Translations under genes and position numbers: made by a program | Shown here: positions 45,639 to 54,652 of the stretch, in pieces | Layout: each line of letters starts with the position of its first letter | Numbering within the stretch: position 1 is the stretch's first letter | Assembly: GCA_002733205.1 (NCBI GenBank) | Contig: NVUW01000002.1 | Span: 248,001-312,000, forward strand | Reading direction: 5' to 3' | Length of the DNA stretch: 64,000 bases | Origin: Thalassobium sp. | GTDB taxonomy: Bacteria; Pseudomonadota; Gammaproteobacteria; Pseudomonadales; Oceanobacteraceae | Notes under the pieces: generated by a model | Told to the model about the DNA's origin: nothing | Seen by the model: the letters and a program-made list of their open reading frames with translations, nothing else | Databases searched by the model: none

Positions 45639-47087
45639 ATGCACTTTGCGGTTATTGCACGCATTCTTGGTATTTTTCTCATGCTGTTCAGCATGACCAT
45701 GCTGCCACCGATTCTGGTGTCGATGTGGTTCAACGACGGTGCCACCGAAGCCTTTGTCATCGCCCTGGTGCTGACCTTTGGCCTGGGTTTTGTGTCCTGG
45801 CTGCCGGTTAAAAATGCCAACAACGACCTGCGCACCCGCGACGGCTTCCTGATTGCCGCACTGTTCTGGCTGACGCTAGGGCTGGCCGGTACGCTGCCGT
45901 TTATGATTGCCGAACAGCCCGGCCTGAGTTTTGCCGACGCGTTCTTTGAATCGTTGTCCGGCTGGACCACCACTGGTGCAACAGTGATGACCGGCCTCGA
46001 ATACCTGCCAAAATCCATTCTCTGGTATCGCCAGCAGCTGCAATGGCTGGGCGGCATGGGGATTATCGTACTGGCGGTCGCCATTCTGCCGATGCTGGGG
46101 ATTGGTGGTATGCAGCTCTACCGCGCGGAAATGCCCGGCCCGCTGAAAGACTCCAAACTGACCCCGCGCATTGCCGAAACCGCCAAAGCCCTGTGGTACG
46201 TGTACGCCTTCTTAACCATCAGCTGCGCGCTGGCTTACTGGTTTGCCGGCATGAGTGGCTTTGATGCCATTACCCACAGTTTTGCCACCGTAGGCATTGG
46301 TGGTTTCTCAACCTATGACGCCTCCATCGGCCATTTCGACAGCGCTCTGATTGAAGGCATCTGCGTGTTTTTTATGCTGACTGCGGCCATCAATTACTCT
46401 CTGCATTTTTTCGCCTGGCGCAACCGTACACTCAGCCATTACTGGCAGGACTCGGAAGTACGCTTCTTCCTGCTGGTAATGACTGGCGGTGCCCTGCTGA
46501 CCATTTCGGCGCTGTGGCTGACCAACACCTACGCGCTGCCGGAGGCCATCCGTTTCGGTATTTTTGAATTAGTGTCGGTTGCCACGACTGCCGGTTTCGG
46601 CACCGCCGACTTTGCTGGCTGGCCAGTCTTTCTGCCGGTATTGCTGTTTATGATGGCCTTTATCGGTGGCTGCACCGGTTCGACCGGCGGCGGTATGAAA
46701 GTCATCCGCGTGCTGCTGATCTACAAACAGGGCGTGCGTGAAATACGCCGCCTGATTCACCCCAATGCAATGATGCCCATTAAGCTCGGCCGCCGTGCCG
46801 TACCCGACCGGATTCTGGATGCTGTATGGGGATTTTTCGCCGTCTATATCGTTACTTTTATGGTGATGATGCTGGCGCTGATGGCTACCGGCCTGGATCA
46901 GGTAACCGCCTTCTCTGCGGTGGGTTCCTGCCTCAATAACCTCGGCCCTGGTCTCGGCGATGTCGCCGCCCATTACGGCAATATTTCCGACACCGCGAAA
47001 TGGCTGCTGGCACTGACCATGCTGCTTGGCCGTCTGGAAATTTTCACCTTACTGGTACTGCTCAGCCCGACGTTCTGGCGCAGCTGA
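45639..47087 (+). CDS. trkH: Trk potassium transporter channel subunit TrkH
   Basis: A K+ channel-like symporter, 482 residues, with four pore repeats. Pore-loop pieces include SLSGWTTTGATVMTGLE, the SFATVGIGGFSTYDASIG and SVATTAGFGTADF segments and the loop of the fourth in FSAVGSCLNNLGPGLG. Gly residues at the filter positions are kept. Partner TrkA is immediately upstream. Its stop is only 2 bases before the sigma factor gene, so K+ transport and the sigma/anti-sigma pair may be cotranscribed. Confidence 0.97.
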   Translation: MHFAVIARILGIFLMLFSMTMLPPILVSMWFNDGATEAFVIALVLTFGLGFVSWLPVKNANNDLRTRDGFLIAALFWLTLGLAGTLPFMIAEQPGLSFADAFFESLSGWTTTGATVMTGLEYLPKSILWYRQQLQWLGGMGIIVLAVAILPMLGIGGMQLYRAEMPGPLKDSKLTPRIAETAKALWYVYAFLTISCALAYWFAGMSGFDAITHSFATVGIGGFSTYDASIGHFDSALIEGICVFFMLTAAINYSLHFFAWRNRTLSHYWQDSEVRFFLLVMTGGALLTISALWLTNTYALPEAIRFGIFELVSVATTAGFGTADFAGWPVFLPVLLFMMAFIGGCTGSTGGGMKVIRVLLIYKQGVREIRRLIHPNAMMPIKLGRRAVPDRILDAVWGFFAVYIVTFMVMMLALMATGLDQVTAFSAVGSCLNNLGPGLGDVAAHYGNISDTAKWLLALTMLLGRLEIFTLLVLLSPTFWRS

Positions 47088-47089
47088 GC

Positions 47090-47680
47090 ATGAATAATCC
47101 CCGGCCTTTTGCTGATAACGAAGAGCTGACCGAACTGCGCCAGCAGATGCTCAGCTTCGCCCGCCTGCAACTCAGCGACGAACAACAGGCCGAAGATGTG
47201 GTGCAGGAAGCACTGGCCGGCGCACTGAAAAATGCCGCCGCCTTCAACCGCTCCGCCAGTCTTAAAACCTGGGTGTTTGCCATTCTGAAAAACAAAATCG
47301 CCGATGCCCTGCGTGGCCGTTACCGCCAACCACAAATGACCGATATCGACGACTGTAAGGATTGCAGCCTGGCCGACGACCAACTGTTTGATGAGCGCGG
47401 ACACTGGCATAAAAATGAGCGTCCGCAACGCTGGGATGCACCAGAGCAACTGGTGCACGATGAACACTTCTGGCGCGTCTTCGACCGCTGTCTTGATGCG
47501 GTCCCGGCAGAACAGGCACGGGTATTTATGATGCGGGAATTTATCGAACTGGACAGCCAGGAAATCTGTGCGGCACTGGAACTGACAACCAGCAACCTGC
47601 ATGTGCTGCTGTACCGCGCACGGCTGCGGCTGCGCGAATGCCTGGAAGATCACTGGTTTGGTGCAGGGGAAAACGCATGA
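47090..47680 (+). CDS. RpoE-like (ECF-type) RNA polymerase sigma factor
   Basis: 196 residues from the ATG 2 bases after trkH; the longer frame into trkH is dismissed. Region 2 contains LSDEQQAEDVVQEALAGALK and SLKTWVFAILKNKIADAL (the -10-binding part). Region 4 contains VFMMREFIELDSQEICAALE and LHVLLYRARLRLRECL (helix-turn-helix). It is a small ECF-type factor of the kind annotated as Sig70 family X1. The next gene, which overlaps it by 4 bases, encodes a zinc-finger anti-sigma-like protein. The stimulus and regulon are unknown. Confidence 0.88.
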   Translation: MNNPRPFADNEELTELRQQMLSFARLQLSDEQQAEDVVQEALAGALKNAAAFNRSASLKTWVFAILKNKIADALRGRYRQPQMTDIDDCKDCSLADDQLFDERGHWHKNERPQRWDAPEQLVHDEHFWRVFDRCLDAVPAEQARVFMMREFIELDSQEICAALELTTSNLHVLLYRARLRLRECLEDHWFGAGENA

Positions 47681-47871
47681 TGAATTGTCAGCAGGCCACA
47701 CGCCTGATGTCTGAAGCTCAGGAGCGCCCGCTCAGCCTTAAAGAGCAGGCCGAGCTGAAAGTTCACACCCTTATCTGCTCTGGCTGCCGCCGTTTTGGTG
47801 AACAGATGCATCTGCTGCGACGATTCACCAAAGCATCCCATCCGCAGGATAAAGACGACAGCAATCAATAG
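47677..47871 (+). CDS. Small zinc-finger anti-sigma-like protein
   Basis: 64 residues. MMNCQQATRLMSEAQERPLS leads to HTLICSGCRRFGEQMHLL, giving H-x3-C-x2-C, the zinc-binding pattern of the zf-HC2 anti-sigma domain. There is no membrane helix, so it is a soluble regulator. The ATG overlaps the sigma gene's TGA by 3 bases. It likely binds and inhibits the sigma factor upstream. Confidence 0.82.
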   Translation: MMNCQQATRLMSEAQERPLSLKEQAELKVHTLICSGCRRFGEQMHLLRRFTKASHPQDKDDSNQ

Positions 47872-47916
47872 CGCCTGTACGCTTCAGACCAGAGCCCGCT
47901 ACATAATTCAGACACC

Positions 47917-48822
47917 TTATGGGATATTCGCAATCCGGTAGCGCGTCGGCCCGCCTTCAGGGAAGCGGTTAAAACGCTTATAGGTCCACTGGTATTGCGC
48001 CGGACAGAGCGAAACACACTCTTCAATGCTGCGGTTCATTGACGTAGCCGACACACGTACATCGTCAGCGTACAGATCGTCATCTGCACGGATGAAATAA
48101 ATATCAAAACCTTCGGCATTGGGCAGGCGCTTGGCAAAACCGTAAATGGCTATGGCACCGGTTTTTTTCAGCATGTCATGCGGTAATTTCGGCGTCAGGG
48201 TTTCTATGCCCATAAAAGGCGCGAACACGCCGCTTTTCTTTTGCGGCTCCTGATCCGGCAGAAAGCCGATCATTCCACCGTCATTGAGCACATCAAATAA
48301 CCCTTTTACACCGGCCCGGGTGGTCGGCACCAGCTTACAACCCACCGCTTCACGGCGGGCAACCATCCAGTTATTGAATACCGGTATTTTGGCCGGACGA
48401 TACATGATGGTGATCGGACATTTAGTGGAGATGTAGTTGTTGATGATTTCCCAGTTGCCCAGATGCGGCGCCAGCAGAATCAGGCCACGGGGATCAGCGA
48501 TCGCTTCATCAAGCACATCTTCGCCAATAACATTGCGGATCAGGCCTGCTGCCCGCTCGGGCGCGTAGCCCCACATCGGCCCCATTTCGGCGAGAATCAT
48601 GCCGTTTTCTGCCAGCGTTTCAGCCAGCAGATCTTCGCGTTCTGCTTCGCTCAGCTGTGGATAACAGAGGGACAGATTGAGACGGGCCACTTCACGGGCG
48701 CGGGTACGGCGTTTCAATAACAGCCAGCCCAGACCACGGCCAACTTTTTGTGCCAGAGAGAGAGAAGTAAGGGACAGCAGCTTGATCAGCCCTATCGCCA
48801 GATAACCAATAATCGATTTCAC
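47917..48822 (-). CDS. LpxL/HtrB-like lysophospholipid/lipid A acyltransferase (copy 1)
   Basis: 301 residues. An N-terminal membrane helix (IIGYLAIGLIKLLSLTS), then the HX4D-type catalytic motif in LLAPHLGNWEIINNY (here H-L-G-N-W-E), IMYRPAKIPVFNNWM, FLPDQEPQKKSGVFAPFMG and C-terminal YQWTYKRFNRFPEGG. I use the GTG at 48822 because AGGAG stands 7 bases upstream; the ATG at 48864 has none. It adds a secondary acyl chain to lipid A or a related lipid. The neighbouring gene is a paralogue. Which position it acylates is not readable. Confidence 0.85.
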   Translation of the reverse strand: MKSIIGYLAIGLIKLLSLTSLSLAQKVGRGLGWLLLKRRTRAREVARLNLSLCYPQLSEAEREDLLAETLAENGMILAEMGPMWGYAPERAAGLIRNVIGEDVLDEAIADPRGLILLAPHLGNWEIINNYISTKCPITIMYRPAKIPVFNNWMVARREAVGCKLVPTTRAGVKGLFDVLNDGGMIGFLPDQEPQKKSGVFAPFMGIETLTPKLPHDMLKKTGAIAIYGFAKRLPNAEGFDIYFIRADDDLYADDVRVSATSMNRSIEECVSLCPAQYQWTYKRFNRFPEGGPTRYRIANIP

Positions 48823-48950
48823 AATACGACTCCTGTGCGGGAGTCGCAGTGTACCGGTTACCACATTTCATGCAACAGACCGGCACAGGATCAGAACTGT
48901 TCTTAAAGATTAATAATATGGCCAGGCAAAGCCCGGCTAGCGCTGCGGAA

Positions 48951-49859
48951 TCAGGGAACCCCGGCTTTGGCGTAAGGGTTCAGCGCATGCTCGGGACGAT
49001 GCTTAAAGCGCTTGTATTCCCACTGATACTGCTCAGGGCACAGCGCGATACAGCGCTCAATTGCCAGGTTCATGGCCGTTGCCGACACTTCGGGATCGTC
49101 CGCGTAAATATCTGAAGGGGGCTCAGAAATATGGATATCAAAGCCTTGCGACTCAGGCAGCCGGACAACGCACAGCATCAGGGCAATCGCGCCGGTTTTT
49201 CTCAGCAGCTCACCGGGCAATTTGGGCGTCAGTGCCGGCACTGACATAAAAGGCACAAACACGCCGCTGCGGCGCTTGGGTTCCTGATCGGGTAAAAAAC
49301 CCACGACCCCACCAGACTGCAATACGTCAAAAAGCGTTTTTACTCCGGCCCCGGTAGTCGGAACCAGATTGCAGCCCAGCATCTCCCGCCGCTTCACCAT
49401 CCAGTCATTAAATACCTGATTCTTCAGCGGCCGGTACATAAAGGTTACCGGGCTCTGGCCCGAGAGGAAATTGTTCGTCAGCTCCCAATTCCCCTGATGC
49501 GGAATCAGCAGCAACACACCCCGTTCATCCGCAAGCGCCCTGTCCAGCAGCTCACCACCATGAACATTTTTCAGCAGTTTCAGACCTTCCAGCTGACTGT
49601 ACCCCCAGAAAGGTCCCATTTCTGCTGCGGTCATACCGCTATGCAGCAAAGCATCACGCGCCAGCTGATCACACTGCTCAGGTACCATGTCCGGATAACA
49701 GAGCCTGAGGTTTACCCGCGTCACCTCTCGGGCACGACTGCGGAAAAACCAGAGCAGCCAGCTTATGCCCCGCCCCAGCTTTTGCGCCGTCTTTAACGGT
49801 GTCAGTCCTACTAACTTAATCAGTCCGATCAGTATGTAGCCTAAAAGAGATTTCAACAT
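48951..49859 (-). CDS. LpxL/HtrB-like acyltransferase (copy 2, paralogue)
   Basis: 302 residues, aligned along its whole length with the gene at 47917-48822 (shared: GYLAIGLIKL against GYILIGLIKL, LPDQEPQKKSGVFAPFM against LPDQEPKRRSGVFVPFM). Catalytic motif LIPHQGNWELTNNFL. The ATG at 49859 with AGAGGAG upstream is chosen over the far upstream ORF start. There are 128 bases between the paralogues. Tandem duplication with divergence is likely. Confidence 0.85.
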   Translation of the reverse strand: MLKSLLGYILIGLIKLVGLTPLKTAQKLGRGISWLLWFFRSRAREVTRVNLRLCYPDMVPEQCDQLARDALLHSGMTAAEMGPFWGYSQLEGLKLLKNVHGGELLDRALADERGVLLLIPHQGNWELTNNFLSGQSPVTFMYRPLKNQVFNDWMVKRREMLGCNLVPTTGAGVKTLFDVLQSGGVVGFLPDQEPKRRSGVFVPFMSVPALTPKLPGELLRKTGAIALMLCVVRLPESQGFDIHISEPPSDIYADDPEVSATAMNLAIERCIALCPEQYQWEYKRFKHRPEHALNPYAKAGVP

Positions 49860-49998
49860 GCAACTCCTCTGCAGAGCCTGAAGTGTACCTGCAGCCTGTC
49901 TCATGCAACAGGCACAACTGAGACGACGCAGAGACAACAAACATAAGCCCGGCAACAGCATCCATCGGTTGCTCTGCTAGACTCAGAACACCACGTAG

Positions 49999-51651
49999 AT
50001 GACCGCGCATATGATTAATCTTGAACTCGCCCTGAAAGAAAAACGCATCCTCGTTGTAGATGATCTGGTAGAAGCCCGCAGCGCACTGAAAAAGATGATT
50101 ACCATCCTTGGCGCGACGCAAATAGATACCGCCACTGACGGCCGTGAAGCCATGGAATTTATCATGGAGCGCGAATACGACATCGTGCTGTCCGACTACA
50201 ACCTCGGCAAAGGCAAAGACGGCCAGCAGATTCTGGAAGAAGCGCGCTACTGCAACCGCCTGCGTTCAACCGCGTTGTTTATTCTGGTTACCGGTGAAAA
50301 TGCCGTAGAAATGGTCATGGGCGCGCTCGAATATGAGCCCGACAATTACATCACCAAACCCTTTACCCTGAATATGCTGCGTGAACGCCTGACCCGCATC
50401 CTCACCACCAAGCTGGAGTTACTGGAAGTCGATACTGCCATTGATCTGGGTGAAAACGATCGCGCCATAGATCTGGCCAACGCCGTGCTCGACAACAATC
50501 CTAAACTGCTGATTCCTGTTACCCGCATTCTCGGCAAACTCTACATCCGCCAGAAGCGCTATAACGAAGCCATCAAAGTGTATTCCGAACTGCTGAATAA
50601 GCGCTCGGTATCCTGGGCGCGCCTTGGTCAGGCGATCTGCATGCATTTTCTCGGTGACTCGCGCAGCGCCCTGGCGCTGCTCAAACAAACGCTGACGGCT
50701 CACCCTATGTATGTGCAGTGTTATGACTGGACCGCCACTATTCTGCTCAGTCTGGGTGATGCCAAAGGCGCGCAGAAACAACTGGAGAAGGCGGTAGAAA
50801 TTTCCCCCAAAGCCGTGCTGCGCCAAATGGAGCTGGGCAAACTGGCGTACAGCAATGGCGATTTTCCGGTAGCGGAAGCCGCCTTTGAACAAGCCATCAA
50901 ACTCGGTCGTCACTCCTGCTATAAAAACTCCAGAAACTATCTGCAGTTTGCCCATACCGTGCGCCACGAATTAAAACCCGGCGAACAAAGCCGCGAGCAG
51001 CGTGCACGGGTCGAAAAAGCCTTTAAGGCCATTGATGAGTTGCGCCAGGACTACGCCGGTCAGGACAGCATCATGTTCGAAACCAGCATCATTGAAGGCA
51101 AAACCTACAACGCGCTGAATGAAGAAGATAAAGCGCGCGCTTCAGCCCAGCGCGCCGAAGAGATTCTGCAGCGCATGAAAAATCCCAGCGATGAACAGCA
51201 ACTGCAAATGACCGAAGCCTACATCGACACCGGTCAGCACGTGAAAGCCAAACAACTGATACGCAAACTGCAGCAGCAGGGAATGGGCAGTCACGAACTC
51301 AACCAGTTGCAGGCGCTGGAAGAAAGCCTCAACCAAATGGTCATCCGTGATCACACCACAGCCCTCAATGCCCGCGGCGTGAGCCACTATGAAAAAAGTG
51401 AATTTCACGAAGCCATCGCCGCCTTCGATGAAGCCGCCTCTTATGAAGAAGCGGGCGTCAGCGTGCTGCTGAATGCCATCCAGGCCAAAATCAGCCTGAT
51501 CGAAAATACCCAGGTAGACATTGGTCAGCTGAAAGATTGCTACCGTTATTTCCAGCGTATTGGCAAAATTGGCAGTAACGATGAACGTTATGAACGCTAC
51601 GAGCGTCTGAAGGGCACGTTTATGCGCCTGAAACGGGCCGCAGGTCTTTAG
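49999..51651 (+). CDS. Receiver-TPR response regulator
   Basis: 550 residues. The receiver domain spans about 1-130: RILVVDDLVEARSALKKM (acidic pocket), phospho-Asp in YDIVLSDYNLGKGKDGQQIL, and the Lys in YITKPFTLNMLRERLTR. The rest is a chain of TPR-like helices (GKLYIRQKRYNEAIKVYSEL, SLGDAKGAQKQLEKAVEISP, NGDFPVAEAAFEQAIKLGRH). There is no DNA-binding or enzymatic output domain, so output is likely protein-protein. The ATG at 49999 lacks a clear ribosome-binding site; one at 50011 is an alternative. A kinase-like gene follows 16 bases after it. Confidence 0.88.
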   Translation: MTAHMINLELALKEKRILVVDDLVEARSALKKMITILGATQIDTATDGREAMEFIMEREYDIVLSDYNLGKGKDGQQILEEARYCNRLRSTALFILVTGENAVEMVMGALEYEPDNYITKPFTLNMLRERLTRILTTKLELLEVDTAIDLGENDRAIDLANAVLDNNPKLLIPVTRILGKLYIRQKRYNEAIKVYSELLNKRSVSWARLGQAICMHFLGDSRSALALLKQTLTAHPMYVQCYDWTATILLSLGDAKGAQKQLEKAVEISPKAVLRQMELGKLAYSNGDFPVAEAAFEQAIKLGRHSCYKNSRNYLQFAHTVRHELKPGEQSREQRARVEKAFKAIDELRQDYAGQDSIMFETSIIEGKTYNALNEEDKARASAQRAEEILQRMKNPSDEQQLQMTEAYIDTGQHVKAKQLIRKLQQQGMGSHELNQLQALEESLNQMVIRDHTTALNARGVSHYEKSEFHEAIAAFDEAASYEEAGVSVLLNAIQAKISLIENTQVDIGQLKDCYRYFQRIGKIGSNDERYERYERLKGTFMRLKRAAGL

Positions 51652-51667
51652 GACACAGGAAGTTTCC

Positions 51668-52300
51668 ATGAAATTTGAACATCTGGTCGGTGCTGTCGTA
51701 CACGATCTGAAAAATCAGCTGCAGGCTCTGCTCGACTACGAGCAGGAAGCACTGGCGCGCATTCCCAAGCGCTATCACACGCACCTTGAACCGATTCTGC
51801 AGCGCACCAATCGCCTGAAAAACGACACCATGCAAATGGTGACCTTATTTCGTCTCGAACAAAAATCCCATTTCCCGATGGACGATGCCTGGCCACGCGA
51901 CACCGCCGCCGATGCCATTGAAGCCACCAGCCTGCAATATCCGGGTATCCGTTTCTCCAACGATATCGGTGAAGACTGCCAGGGCTTTTATAACGAAACC
52001 CTGATTCATCTGGCGCTGATTACCTTAATCACCAACAGCGCTCAGGCCGGTGCCACACAAATCCGCCTGACCGCCGACGACAGCAATGGCCTCACCATCT
52101 GCGTCGACGATAATGGCCACGGCTTTGATGAAGCTGTGCTTGCCGGTGAAAAAGACACCACCAAAAACGAAGGTTCAGGCCTCGGCCTGTTCTTTGTTGA
52201 ACTGATTGCCAGCCACCACAAACAGGGCGAAGAACACGGCAGCATACGCATCGCCAACCGCAAGGAAGGCGGTGCGTCGGTCAGCGTTCACTTACTCTGA
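51668..52300 (+). CDS. Small sensorless histidine kinase
   Basis: 210 residues, unusually short. It begins at once with a dimerisation/phospho-His segment FEHLVGAVVHDLKNQLQALL (H-box, H-D-L-K-N). The ATP domain has N-box LALITLITNSAQAGA, G1 CVDDNGHGFDEA and G2 EGSGLGLFFVELI. There is no transmembrane or sensor part. Together with the receiver-TPR gene, it probably is a cytoplasmic pair; the receiver-TPR protein might even bring the sensory role. Its end overlaps the convergent BCCT gene by 9 bases. Confidence 0.85.
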   Translation: MKFEHLVGAVVHDLKNQLQALLDYEQEALARIPKRYHTHLEPILQRTNRLKNDTMQMVTLFRLEQKSHFPMDDAWPRDTAADAIEATSLQYPGIRFSNDIGEDCQGFYNETLIHLALITLITNSAQAGATQIRLTADDSNGLTICVDDNGHGFDEAVLAGEKDTTKNEGSGLGLFFVELIASHHKQGEEHGSIRIANRKEGGASVSVHLL

Positions 52301-54361
52301 ACGGCCTTCCGAGCTGGTGCTGAGTTCATCGTAACCCGCCGTCTCCCAGGGCAGGTGCCCGGGGGTGATGTGCAGGAAGTTCAGATAATTCTCAAACTGA
52401 TCAAGCAAATCACGGATGACTTCCTGCTGATCACAGCCGTAAAGGTCATAACCCTGACTGCCGCGGCGCAGATACACCTCCGCACGGGCAAACTGCTCAC
52501 CGGCTGCCGGGGTTTTGTACGCCGGTAAAGGCTGCAGTGTGCGGCGGATATCGTAGATAAAGTCCACCTCGTCACCGCCCTGCACCTGCAGCCAGACTCT
52601 GGCCTGCGCGGCATCGTGCCCAACCTCGGCCTGCCAGCCGTGTTGTGCCAGTTCTTTGCAGACCTGTTCCAGCGCAGGTACCGCCGTGGTGGCAATAAAG
52701 CCATCGACCCGTGCCACATCGGGAAAATCCACCAGGCCCGCCAGACGCCGGCGCCACTGGCTCTGCTGCTGATGCGGGCGGGTGGACGCGGTTGAGTTCA
52801 GGCTCGAAGCACGGTGCCCTTCAATCACCAACGCCCGCCACAACCCCAACACGGCCAGCAACATGATGACAGCAAACGGCAGCGCACTGGCGATGGTCAT
52901 GGTTTGCAGCGCACTCAGGCCACCGGCCAGCAACAGAACAGCCGCGATGGTGCCTTCCAGAAAAGCCCAGAAGATGCGCTGCCACAGCGGAGTTTCCAGT
53001 GCCCCGCCAGAGGCAAGAGAATCGACCACCAGCGAGCCGGAATCCGATGAGGTAACAAAGAAGGTAATGATCAGGCACACCGTAATCAGCGATAAAAACG
53101 ACGACCAGGGCAGCTGGTCGTAGAGCTGAAACAGCGCCACGGCGTGGTCAGCCTGCACATCGGCAATCAGGGTATTGAGGCCTTCATTCATAATCAGATA
53201 CAGCGCGGTATCGCCAAAAATCGAAAACCAGAGAAAGGTAAACAACGTCGGTACCGCCAGTACGCCAAAGACAAACTGCCGGATGGTGCGGCCACGACTG
53301 ATTTTGGCAATAAACAAACCCACAAACGGTGCCCAGGCGATGGTCCAGCCGAAAATAAACAGCGTCCAGTTGCCGATCCAGTCACTGCGCGAGTAAGCCT
53401 GCAGATTAAAGGTACGCGCCACCAGTCCGCTGAGATAATCGCCGGTGTTCTGCAGAAACGTTTCCAGAATATGAATGCTCGGGCCAATGAAAAACACCAC
53501 CACCATCAGGAAGATGGCCAGCGCCATATTCAGCATCGACAGGTTTTTAATGCCCTTATCCATCCCCGCCACCACCGAGGCCGTCGCCGCCAGCGTGATA
53601 GTGAAGATCGCAATCACCTGCACCGTGGTACTGACCGGCACCGCCGGCCACAGGTAGTGAATGCCGGCATTAATCTGCGCCACCGATAACCCCAGAGTGG
53701 TGGCCAGACCAAACAACGTGCCGAGAATCGCAAACACATCCACGGTATGCCCCAGCGGCCCATAAATGCGCTCGCCAATTAACGGATACAACGCCGAACG
53801 GATCGACAACGGCAGGCCATGACGAAACGCAAAATAGGCCAACACCAACCCGACCAGACCGTATATCGCCCAGATATGAACGCCCCAGTGAAAATACGCA
53901 ATCTGCATCGCCTGGCGCGCCGCCGGAATGGTTTCGGCCGCGCCCATAGGCGGTTGTGAATAATGCAGCACCGGTTCAGCCACGCCAAAAAACAACAGCG
54001 CAATGCCGTAGCCCGCCGAAAACAACATCGCGAACCAGGCCGGAAAGCTGTATTCCGGCTCGGCATGGTCGGGCCCGAGGCGGATATTGCCCCAGCCGGA
54101 TATCGCCACCCCGACGATAAACAGCAGAAAAATCGCCACCGCCAGCATATAAAACCAACCAAAGGTGCTGGTGATCCAGCTCAGCGCGCTGCTGAACACC
54201 TCACCGGCCAGTTGCGGATTGGCGATGGTGCCGATGATCAGCAACGCGGCAATAAGAACCGTAGGAATAAACACCGGCAGCAGCACGGTCGATTGCACCG
54301 CCTTATGTTCGGCCAGCGGCGATGGTTGTTGCTTGCGGACAGAGTCCGGTGAAGTGGTCAT
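52292..54361 (-). CDS. BCCT-family betaine/choline/carnitine transporter (BetT-like)
   Basis: 689 residues with 12 hydrophobic segments. The BCCT signature is visible: FAMLFSAGYGIALLFFGVAE, WTIAWAPFVGLFIAKISRGR (the conserved Trp-rich helix) and TSSDSGSLVVDSLASGG. The C-terminal 150 residues are a polar cytoplasmic extension, as in BetT-type osmoprotectant carriers. GGAGG lies 7 bases upstream of the ATG. Its partner enzymes (betA/betB) are not in the window. Choline or betaine are the likely substrates but this cannot be fixed. Confidence 0.9.
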   Translation of the reverse strand: MTTSPDSVRKQQPSPLAEHKAVQSTVLLPVFIPTVLIAALLIIGTIANPQLAGEVFSSALSWITSTFGWFYMLAVAIFLLFIVGVAISGWGNIRLGPDHAEPEYSFPAWFAMLFSAGYGIALLFFGVAEPVLHYSQPPMGAAETIPAARQAMQIAYFHWGVHIWAIYGLVGLVLAYFAFRHGLPLSIRSALYPLIGERIYGPLGHTVDVFAILGTLFGLATTLGLSVAQINAGIHYLWPAVPVSTTVQVIAIFTITLAATASVVAGMDKGIKNLSMLNMALAIFLMVVVFFIGPSIHILETFLQNTGDYLSGLVARTFNLQAYSRSDWIGNWTLFIFGWTIAWAPFVGLFIAKISRGRTIRQFVFGVLAVPTLFTFLWFSIFGDTALYLIMNEGLNTLIADVQADHAVALFQLYDQLPWSSFLSLITVCLIITFFVTSSDSGSLVVDSLASGGALETPLWQRIFWAFLEGTIAAVLLLAGGLSALQTMTIASALPFAVIMLLAVLGLWRALVIEGHRASSLNSTASTRPHQQQSQWRRRLAGLVDFPDVARVDGFIATTAVPALEQVCKELAQHGWQAEVGHDAAQARVWLQVQGGDEVDFIYDIRRTLQPLPAYKTPAAGEQFARAEVYLRRGSQGYDLYGCDQQEVIRDLLDQFENYLNFLHITPGHLPWETAGYDELSTSSEGRSE

Positions 54362-54554
54362 AAAGCCTCCATGTTATGCCAGAGCGGTTCAGGCCCTTTG
54401 CCCGCCAGCGCACGAAACACACGCAGAGCAACTCCGGAAATCCGCCCTGCCTGTGGCAGGACGATGCTTTTTTACCCTGACAAACCCCTCCGGCGATTAC
54501 AACCCCCCGAACTTGCTGACCCCGCACGCTGCCCCTGTTCTCGGGGCGCATCGC

Positions 54555-54563
54555 TGCTATAAT
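54555..54563 (+). promoter_or_regulatory. Extended -10 promoter of glyQS
   Basis: TGCTATAAT is an exact extended -10 (TGn + TATAAT), 90 bases before the glyQ start. The -35 region 17 bases upstream is poor (CTGTTC), as commonly found with extended -10 promoters. Confidence 0.6.
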
Positions 54564-54652
54564 CCGGCGTCTTTTTATTTTGCGAACAGCATTCAGGGCC
54601 TGATTCACTTAGTCTGAACAAGCTCTGGCCGTGCCAACACAGGAATTCCACC

